Source: an uncultured Lachnospiraceae bacterium
GTDB lineage: Bacteria > Bacillota > Clostridia > Lachnospirales > Lachnospiraceae
Direction of reading: 5' to 3'
DNA length: 42,842 nt
Assembly: GCA_902796005.1 (NCBI GenBank)
Contig: CADBNF010000029.1
Span: 1-42,842, forward strand
The first letter of the stretch is position 1. Every line of letters starts with the position of its first letter. The notes under the pieces were generated by a model. It was not told the origin of the DNA, did no database searches, and was given only the letters and a program-made list of their open reading frames with translations. Below are positions 36,521-42,842 of this stretch, piece by piece. A program made the translations under genes and the position numbers.

Positions 36521-38977
36521 TTATTCCTGCACCAGCGGCGCCAGTTCCTTCCGGAAAACAGCCACCGTCTCTTCGGTAAAGGCCTCGTAGCTTTCCGCTG
36601 CGGAATACTGCTCCACGTACTTCAGGTGCTGGCGCACGGCAAAATTCTCCCGGTCCAGCTTTCTCACGTCCCTGACGAGCTCCTGCACCAGCCTTTCCCT
36701 TAAATTCTTTTCTTTTCCGGCGGCAAAGGCCTTATCCTGCAGGCGGAAGACCATCTCCGCCTTTTCCGCAAATTCCTCCCCGGCCTTTGAAAGGACCTCT
36801 GTCCCCTCCGCCTCCGGCAGCCGGAAATGCTCCAGGTTCCCGCAGTAATCAAAGACCAGGAAATGGGTTTTCTCCCGGCCGCGGTCCAGCTTTTTGCAGG
36901 GCAGCGCGCCTCTTCCCAACAGCTGCCAGAAAAGGGACCTTCCCTTTGCCCGGCAGAAAAAGACCAGGTTCAGGATTTCCGGCACGTCGATGGCCGTATC
37001 GTAGGCACCCGCGCAGATCAGGATTCTCGGCAGGCCGCCGGGGGCGTCAAAGCCCTCCAGGACCTTACGGATATTTTCCGCCTCCGGATCCGCCAGGTTA
37101 ATCTGGTTCCACATCCGGTTGTATTCCTTGCGGAAAACCTCCATAATCAGCCTGCCCTGGCGGATATCTCGGGCAAAAATCAGGGTTTTTCCGATTTTCT
37201 CTCCCCTGTCCGTCTTCAGGCCGTTCTCCATCAGATCCTGCAGCCCTGTCCGGATGTTTTCCCTGTCGTAAAGCGCCTCCTCGTCCGCTTCTGCTGCGGG
37301 AAGCCTTTCCGTGGTCTTTCCCTTTGCATACCGCACAAGCCAGCCTTCCTTCACCGCCCGGGCCGTGTCGTAGCTGAAGGTGGGCTTTTTCTCAGGCAGA
37401 TCAAAGATTTCATACAGCTTCGGGTTCACCGCCGTCGCCGGCGCCGCGGTCATGCCCAGAAGCCGGGCGTCAAAATACCGGATAAGATCCCGGTTCTGCT
37501 GGTACAGGTCCGCGTAAATATCGTCCGTAATGACCAGATCGAAATGCCCGCAGGTAAAGATCCGGCCCTTTTCATCCACCGCGTCGTCAATGCAGTCCTT
37601 CATCCGGCTGTAGGTGGAAAAGACAATCTGCGCGTCCCGCGCTGGCTTATCCGTGCAAAGGTTAACATAATTCCCATCCGGCACCAGCCGGCCAAACGTC
37701 TCTTTTCCCCGCTGCGCCTCATCCTCCCGGTCGCTCAGATAGAGAATATGCTCTGCCGCCTCCGCCTTTAATAGCGCGCTGCACACCGCGGCCACCGTGC
37801 GGGTCTTGCCTGTAAGCGGCGCCATTACCAGCAGGGCTTTCCTTTTCTTTTCCGTGACCAATGCAGCGAGCAAAGCCTCTGCGGCCTCCTTTTGATAGGT
37901 CCGGTCGGTGATGGCCGTATCCACGGCAGGCACCGCTTCGGAAACCAGCGCCTTTCGCAGGGCAAACAGCTTTTCCAGATCCTGCGCGGCATAAATGCCG
38001 GAGACGCTTCTTTCCGGATAAAAGCCGTCCAGGATATGGGTTTCGAATCCGTTGGTCAGGAAAATGACCGGCAGGAAGCCCTGCAGCTTTCCGGCCTTTT
38101 CCGCCGCAAGGCAGGCCCGTTCTCTCCCTTTGGAGACGTCCAGGCCGGTTTTCAGGGCTTCAATGACGGCCAGGATCCGGCCTTTTTCTCCCAGAAGGAC
38201 ATAATCCGCCGTAAAGGGCTCACCCTCCAGCTCGTCCCCGGGCAGCTCGTAGCCGTTTATCCAGTCCAGACCCTCCGTCCAGCCGGCGTCCTCCAGCATA
38301 TCGTCGATGTAAAGCTTACGCGTATCGTATTCGGAAAGGGCCAGGGGATGGGGGATATAGGTTTGCTGCTGCTCCTTGCGCCTTTCGGAAAGCTGTTCCT
38401 TTAAGGCGGCGTTCTCCTGCATCAGCTCCTTTAAATCCACCTCGCGGTCATCCAGCTTCTGGGCAAGCTGCTCCAACTGCTCCTGCCGGTTTTCCAGTAA
38501 GGTTCTGCCCTGCTCCTTTTCCTTTCCCCCGTTCCGGGCCTGTTTGATCCGGTCGTTCAGCCGCTTTTTGTCGAAGCTTCTGCCCTTGTACCCCCGGATA
38601 TAGCAGACCGCCACAAAATCCAGGAAAACGAACAGGTTTTCCAGGCACAGCATGGCCTGGTCCATGCCCATCCGCCTGGAACCATGGGCCACATGGTTGC
38701 CGCTTTTTCGGATGTAATCCATCCGCCGGTGAATATCCTCGCCCACGATTTCCTTAAAATCCCTGTCGTCGATCAGGCTCTGGAGATTGTCGTCGTAGGG
38801 CTCGGACAGGCCGCCGTCCACCGAATACATCCATTTCACCGCAAATTCCATGGCCCGGCGGCAGTTTAAGATGCTGGCCTCCGGGTCAATTGTGAGTATT
38901 TCTTCCGCGGACACTGCCACGGAGGCGAAGGCGGAGAACTGGGGTTCTTCCGTCAGAAAATCAAAATTTGTTGCCAT
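36521..38977 (-). CDS. DUF4145 / HsdR-like protein with degenerate nuclease and helicase motifs
   Basis: The 818-residue protein has the layout of an EcoEI-type HsdR restriction subunit. There is an N-terminal DUF4145 domain (~15-130), a charged coiled coil (~140-205), an HsdR_N nuclease-like domain (~215-340), an SF2 helicase core (~355-700) and an HsdR C-terminal helical region. Key motifs are altered. The nuclease ExK reads E273-A-L-K276; Walker A is APLTGKT (386-392) without the first glycine; DEAH is DDIY (485-488); motif III is GMTAAP. Motif VI keeps QLLGRG. No hsdM or hsdS is nearby. It starts 32 bases after the sirtuin gene and is probably co-transcribed. It could be a decayed restriction subunit, or a defence protein that uses the fold without full ATPase activity. 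Confidence 0.8.
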   Translation of the reverse strand: MATNFDFLTEEPQFSAFASVAVSAEEILTIDPEASILNCRRAMEFAVKWMYSVDGGLSEPYDDNLQSLIDDRDFKEIVGEDIHRRMDYIRKSGNHVAHGSRRMGMDQAMLCLENLFVFLDFVAVCYIRGYKGRSFDKKRLNDRIKQARNGGKEKEQGRTLLENRQEQLEQLAQKLDDREVDLKELMQENAALKEQLSERRKEQQQTYIPHPLALSEYDTRKLYIDDMLEDAGWTEGLDWINGYELPGDELEGEPFTADYVLLGEKGRILAVIEALKTGLDVSKGRERACLAAEKAGKLQGFLPVIFLTNGFETHILDGFYPERSVSGIYAAQDLEKLFALRKALVSEAVPAVDTAITDRTYQKEAAEALLAALVTEKKRKALLVMAPLTGKTRTVAAVCSALLKAEAAEHILYLSDREDEAQRGKETFGRLVPDGNYVNLCTDKPARDAQIVFSTYSRMKDCIDDAVDEKGRIFTCGHFDLVITDDIYADLYQQNRDLIRYFDARLLGMTAAPATAVNPKLYEIFDLPEKKPTFSYDTARAVKEGWLVRYAKGKTTERLPAAEADEEALYDRENIRTGLQDLMENGLKTDRGEKIGKTLIFARDIRQGRLIMEVFRKEYNRMWNQINLADPEAENIRKVLEGFDAPGGLPRILICAGAYDTAIDVPEILNLVFFCRAKGRSLFWQLLGRGALPCKKLDRGREKTHFLVFDYCGNLEHFRLPEAEGTEVLSKAGEEFAEKAEMVFRLQDKAFAAGKEKNLRERLVQELVRDVRKLDRENFAVRQHLKYVEQYSAAESYEAFTEETVAVFRKELAPLVQE

Positions 38978-39009
38978 AAAGCTTTATTCCCTTTAACTTT
39001 AAAACTGGG

Positions 39010-40023
39010 TTATGCGCCCCGGAGTTCCTCCAGCGTATCCGCGATGTCCCCGTCCAGGCAGACGGACTGCTCTTCTATATCCTTCGGGGTATAAGCCTCG
39101 CCAAGGTTCAGGCAGGCGTAAAGGGCCTTCGGATTCTCCGCGGTCATCACCCAGAAGGGATATTTCATGATAACCGGCGTATTCATGCCCACGCCCAGCT
39201 CAAGAAACAGGATTCTCTTTCCCGCATTTTCCTTAAGAAAGACCGCGTACCGCGCCGAAGCTGCCTTCCAGTCTTCATCCTCCACAAAGCTGTCATCGGC
39301 CCGCAGGTTCATCTTCATGGGCTCCCCGCAGACCGGGCATACAGGTACCAGATCCGGCGAAACCGCCCTGGAAAGCGCGGAAAAGTCCGTACTGCCGTCT
39401 TCCTTTTCCGGCACCAGCAGCTCGCCTGCCGGTCCGAAGGCAAAGCCCTGGGACAGGAGCATTTTCACCACCCTGCTTTTGTTGTCGTAGGTTCGCTGGT
39501 GGCAGGGGGTGCCGCACTGCCACAGGCCGTAATCCCCCTGGGTGAAGAAAAGCCTCTCCTCCTTTACGCCGGCCTTCTGGAACTGGTGGTCCACATTTGT
39601 GGTGATGACGAAATAATTCTTATCCCGCACCAGGTCCAGCACCCTTTCATACACCGGCACCGGCGGTTTCACATAGCGGTTGATATAAATATTTCTGGAC
39701 CAGAAGCCCCAGAATTCCTCCTCGGAAGGGAAGGGATAGAAGCCGCCGGCATACATGTCGTAGAAGCGGTATTCATCGGAGAAATCCCCGAAATACTTCC
39801 TGAACCGGTCTCCGGAATAGGTAAAGCCCGCCGATGTGGAAAGCCCCGCGCCGGCGCCGATTACCACGGCCTCCGCCTCACGAAGCGCACTTTTAAGTCT
39901 CTGCAGGTTCTCCTGCCGGCTGCCGGTACCCGCGCTCACACCGGGCCGGAAAATTTTCCTGACGCCAAGCCCCTTTTCGATGCTTTCCCGGTAGCCGTCC
40001 GGCCTTTCCTCACGTTTCTCCAT
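39010..40023 (-). CDS. Macrodomain-class sirtuin (SirTM-like)
   Basis: A 337-residue Sir2-fold protein. NAD-binding GAGAGLSTSAGFTYSGDRF (56-74) replaces the canonical GAGIS...PDFR. The ribose pocket is TTNVDH (141-146). The position of the catalytic His is occupied by Gln162 in TQGDYG. A zinc ribbon is formed by Cys170/Cys174 and Cys229/Cys232. These are the marks I know from class M sirtuins, which act as protein ADP-ribosyltransferases and normally sit with a macrodomain protein, a GcvH-like lipoyl carrier and a lipoate ligase. None of those partners is here; the neighbours are a UvrA paralogue and an HsdR-like protein. The ATG at 40023 has AGGAGAGG about 6 bases upstream. An N-terminal charged extension of ~35 residues precedes the fold. 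Confidence 0.87.
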   Translation of the reverse strand: MEKREERPDGYRESIEKGLGVRKIFRPGVSAGTGSRQENLQRLKSALREAEAVVIGAGAGLSTSAGFTYSGDRFRKYFGDFSDEYRFYDMYAGGFYPFPSEEEFWGFWSRNIYINRYVKPPVPVYERVLDLVRDKNYFVITTNVDHQFQKAGVKEERLFFTQGDYGLWQCGTPCHQRTYDNKSRVVKMLLSQGFAFGPAGELLVPEKEDGSTDFSALSRAVSPDLVPVCPVCGEPMKMNLRADDSFVEDEDWKAASARYAVFLKENAGKRILFLELGVGMNTPVIMKYPFWVMTAENPKALYACLNLGEAYTPKDIEEQSVCLDGDIADTLEELRGA

Positions 40024-40102
40024 TCTTTACCTCTCCTTTCTGCTTTGGATTCTATATGAAGGCATTCTTCTTTTCCATCCTTTGCCGGTGTGCAGCCGGC
40101 TT

Positions 40103-42592
40103 TCAGATATATTTTGCCGTCCTGCTTTCCCGGCAGTTTTTCAGTTCCTCCGGCGTTCCGGAAAAGACGATTTCCCCGCCCTCTTTTCCGCCGCCCGGGC
40201 CCATGTCAATGATGCAGTCGGCGCTTCTTATCACGTCCAGGTCATGCTCGATGACAATAACCGTGGCCCCGTTGTCTATCAGCGTCTGAAATACATTCAG
40301 CAGTGTCTGCACATCGGAAGGGTGCAGGCCGATGGTGGGCTCGTCGAAGACAAATACCGCATCCTCCTGCTGCCGGCCCATTTCACTGGCCAGCTTCAGC
40401 CGCTGGGCCTCCCCGCCGGAAAGGCTGGGAGTTTCCTCCGCCAGGGTCAGGTAGCCGAGTCCCAGGTCGGAGAGAATCTGCAGCTTCGGTTTTACATTTT
40501 TCATCTCCCCGCAGAAGCCTATCGCGGTATCCACGTCCATGGCCATCAGCTCCGGAAGGGATCTTTCTTCGCCTGCTTTGTTTACATAATGTATGGCTTC
40601 CGCTTTTTTGTCATACCGGGAGCCCCGGCAGGAGGGACAGGGAATGTCCACGTCCGGCAGGAACTGTACATCCAGGCTGATCTGTCCGGTACCGTCGCAG
40701 ACCGGGCACCGCAAAGCGCCGGTATTATAGGAAAAATCACCGGCCCTGTACCCCGCTTCCTTCGCCTGGGGCGTCTTCGCAAAGAGCTTGCGCAGCTCGT
40801 CGTGCACGTTGGCATAGGTAGCAACGGTGGAACGGACATTGATGCCGATGGGTGTGGCGTCAATCAGCTTCACCTGCCGGATCCCTTCTGCCTCTATGCT
40901 GCGTACGTGGGCCGGCAGCAGCTTTTCCGCCGTATATGCCGCAAGCGCCGGCACAAGGCTTTCCAGGATCAGGGTGGTCTTGCCGGAGCCGGATACCCCG
41001 GTCACCACGGTCAGCCGGTGCTTCGGAATCCGTACCTCAAGCGGCTTTACGGTATGAATCCGGTCAGTTTCCATCCGGATTTCCCCGTCGGAAAACAGGG
41101 GCTCTTCACTTTTTTTCCGCCGGATAACCGATCTGCCGGACAGGTAGCTGCCGATGAGGGAAGCCTTGTTTTCGCGTATTTCCGGCAGGGTGCCCTCCGC
41201 CATGACTGTACCGCCGGAGGCGCCGGCCCCGGGCCCCATTTCGATGAGATAATCGGCCTCCTTTAAAATCTGCAAATCATGGTCCACCAGGACCACGGAA
41301 TTGCCGTCCGCCTCCAGATCCTGCATCACCGCGCACAGTCCGTCGATATTGGCGGGATGAAGGCCGATGGAGGGCTCGTCCAGCACGTACAGCACCCCGG
41401 TGGTCCGGTTGCGCACCGCCCGGGCCAGCTGCATTCTCTGGCGTTCGCCGGTGGAAAGCGTGGCGCTGGCCCTGTCCAGGGTCAGATAGGAAAGCCCCAG
41501 GTCCAGAAGCCTTGCGGAGGTCTCATGGAAGGATTCGCAGATGTTTTCCGCCATATCCCGCATTTCCTCCGGAAGGGAAGCCGGCACCTGTCTGACCCAG
41601 TCTACGGCTTCCTTCAGCGTCTTTTTGCAGACCTCATCCAGGGAAATGCCCAGGATTTTCGGCGCCCTTGCCTCCTCCGACAGCCGGGTGCCGCCGCAGG
41701 CAGGGCAGATTTCCTCCTTCAGGAACTTTTCCACCCGCTTCATGCCTTTCTCGTCCTTTACCTTCGAAAGGGCATTTTCCACGGTGGCAATGGCACTGTA
41801 ATAGGTGAAATCCAGCTCGCCGGAGGTGGCGTTGTCCGCATTTTTGGAATGATAGAAAATATGCTTCTTTTCCTTCGGACCGTTGTAGACGATTTCCTTT
41901 TCCTCCTCCGTCAAATCCTTGAAGGGAATGTCCGTCCGCACGCCCATGGCCCGGCAGACATCGGTCATCAAGGACCACATCAGGGAATTCCAGGGCGCCA
42001 CCGCGCCTTCATCCACACTTAGATTTTCATCGGGAATCAGCGTGCTCCTGTCCACGGTCCGTATCATTCCCGTGCCGCCGCAGCATTTGCAGGCCCCCTG
42101 GGAATTGAAGGCCAGTTCCTCCGCGCCGGGAGCGTAAAAATGCACGCCGCACACCGGGCAGGTAAGGTCCAGGCCCGCAGCCACATTGATGGAGGGCGGC
42201 AGATAATGGCCGTTCGGGCACCGATGGGATGCCAGCCGGGAAAACATCAGCCGCAGGCTGTTTAAAAGCTCCGTTCCGGTGCCGAAGGTGGAACGAATGC
42301 CCGGCACCGCCGGCCGCTGGTGCAGGGCCAGTGAAGCCGGTACATACAAAACATCGTCCACGTCCGCACGGGCAGCCTGGGTCATCCTTCTTCTGGTATA
42401 GGTGGAGAGGGACTCCAGATACCGCCGGGACCCTTCCGCGTAGAGCACCCCCAGGGCCAGGGAGGATTTCCCTGAACCGGAAACCCCGGCTATGCCGACG
42501 ATTTTATTTAAAGGAATGTCCACGTCTATATTTTTCAGGTTGTGTACCCTGGCGCCGCGCACCAGAATCTTTGCAGGTTTGTCTTTTTTCAT
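40103..42592 (-). CDS. UvrA paralogue (class II, excinuclease-like ABC ATPase)
   Basis: An 829-residue UvrA-type protein with two ABC cassettes: Walker A GVSGSGKSS and GVSGSGKTT, signatures LSTGERQRMQLA and LSGGEAQRLKLA, and Walker B VLDEPSIGLHP and VFDEPTIGLHP. Zinc modules are CPVC/CKCCGGTG, CPACGGTRL, and CPVCDGTG with CPSCRGSRY. It is about 110 residues shorter than housekeeping UvrA (~940) and diverges in the UvrB-binding region, which fits the UvrA2 class often linked to drug or damage tolerance. Its start has a GGGCGG-type site. It lies 79 bases before the sirtuin gene; no terminator with a T-run is visible between them, so it may lead a uvrA-sirtuin-HsdR-like operon. Confidence 0.9.
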   Translation of the reverse strand: MKKDKPAKILVRGARVHNLKNIDVDIPLNKIVGIAGVSGSGKSSLALGVLYAEGSRRYLESLSTYTRRRMTQAARADVDDVLYVPASLALHQRPAVPGIRSTFGTGTELLNSLRLMFSRLASHRCPNGHYLPPSINVAAGLDLTCPVCGVHFYAPGAEELAFNSQGACKCCGGTGMIRTVDRSTLIPDENLSVDEGAVAPWNSLMWSLMTDVCRAMGVRTDIPFKDLTEEEKEIVYNGPKEKKHIFYHSKNADNATSGELDFTYYSAIATVENALSKVKDEKGMKRVEKFLKEEICPACGGTRLSEEARAPKILGISLDEVCKKTLKEAVDWVRQVPASLPEEMRDMAENICESFHETSARLLDLGLSYLTLDRASATLSTGERQRMQLARAVRNRTTGVLYVLDEPSIGLHPANIDGLCAVMQDLEADGNSVVLVDHDLQILKEADYLIEMGPGAGASGGTVMAEGTLPEIRENKASLIGSYLSGRSVIRRKKSEEPLFSDGEIRMETDRIHTVKPLEVRIPKHRLTVVTGVSGSGKTTLILESLVPALAAYTAEKLLPAHVRSIEAEGIRQVKLIDATPIGINVRSTVATYANVHDELRKLFAKTPQAKEAGYRAGDFSYNTGALRCPVCDGTGQISLDVQFLPDVDIPCPSCRGSRYDKKAEAIHYVNKAGEERSLPELMAMDVDTAIGFCGEMKNVKPKLQILSDLGLGYLTLAEETPSLSGGEAQRLKLASEMGRQQEDAVFVFDEPTIGLHPSDVQTLLNVFQTLIDNGATVIVIEHDLDVIRSADCIIDMGPGGGKEGGEIVFSGTPEELKNCRESRTAKYI

Positions 42593-42842
42593 GCAGTCCG
42601 CCCTTAGTGATTTATTTTTCGGTCATACGCTGCGGCTTATATGCTGCAGTGTTCTGTTCTGATGTCTTCATTCTGATATCTTTATTTACTGCCTATCTTA
42701 CCTCTTTTTCCCGGCGCTTTCTACCCTTTGAATTGAATTTCACCGGAATGGGAGACGTTCCGGTCCTGCTCTTTCCTGCTTTTTCTCCCCTTCTGCCGGT
42801 GTTTGGCGGGATGGGGCGAAGCTTCTGCCCTGCCCTTTCCTG
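42593..42842. other. Non-coding end of window
   Basis: About 250 bases upstream of the UvrA paralogue, T-rich on the plus strand. I see no gene, no RNA gene and no consensus promoter; TATAAG and TAAGAT boxes exist on the minus strand but lack convincing -35 partners. Confidence 0.4.

Noticed and set aside
36521-38977. Complete type I restriction-modification system
   Set aside because: No hsdM or hsdS in the window and the HsdR-like protein has altered catalytic motifs.
40070-40102. GCCGG...CCGGC hairpin after the UvrA paralogue as an intrinsic terminator
   Set aside because: Only five pairs and no T-run, so it does not separate the UvrA gene from the sirtuin gene.

Overview
The window looks like chromosomal DNA of a GC-rich Gram-positive member of the Clostridia, most likely Lachnospiraceae. 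That placement is inferred from GGAGG-type ribosome binding sites, TTGACA/TATAAT promoters, a glnA gene followed directly by an ANTAR antiterminator, Firmicutes-type PurF, a short-chain ChrA pair and a YolD/Y-family polymerase pair. No rRNA, tRNA, CRISPR array or transposase was seen.

Bases 1-21,935 form a nitrogen and nucleotide hub. On the minus strand, purC-guaA-purF-carA-carB (8030 to 20) is one compact unit and purA-purB-pyrG (17793 to 13431) is another, with gdhA behind its own promoter. On the plus strand lies glnA plus an ANTAR regulator. Nearly every enzyme here makes or spends glutamine, glutamate or aspartate nitrogen. The purC, purA and gdhA transcripts start at strong promoters followed within about 10 bases by an intrinsic terminator. 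In purC and gdhA, and also ahead of a 61-residue ORF, a small hairpin with stem AAGGC/GUCUU and a six-base loop A-A-N-G-(G/A)-C overlaps that terminator. A1 and G4 in a hexaloop are the hallmarks of ANTAR-protein target RNA. An orphan promoter at 21895-21923 drives a short RNA with two tandem copies of the element, facing the 3' end of the ANTAR gene. I infer a glutamine-linked antitermination regulon with a built-in sponge or antisense feedback RNA.

Between the two nucleotide units lie a three-domain XRE/AAA/CYTH fusion (8202-9524), a P1B-type ATPase with a small membrane protein that resembles a ferrosome-type (fez) locus behind a 38-bp palindromic operator/terminator (9698-12191), and a split chromate transporter (12201-13369).

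Bases 21,936-32,065 are ordinary accessory metabolism: a carboxylesterase and a lipoprotein, an RlmI-like rRNA methyltransferase with an MFS transporter, an alpha/beta hydrolase-MATE-MazG operon, and an FAD-dependent oxidoreductase. A 33-bp near-perfect inverted repeat follows at 32067-32136.

Bases 32,067-42,842 have a DNA-repair and defence flavour: a YolD-like protein with a Y-family polymerase, an ABC-F ATPase with a long structured leader, a small lipoprotein, and a UvrA paralogue followed in the same direction by a macrodomain-class sirtuin and a DUF4145/HsdR-like protein whose nuclease and helicase motifs are degenerate.
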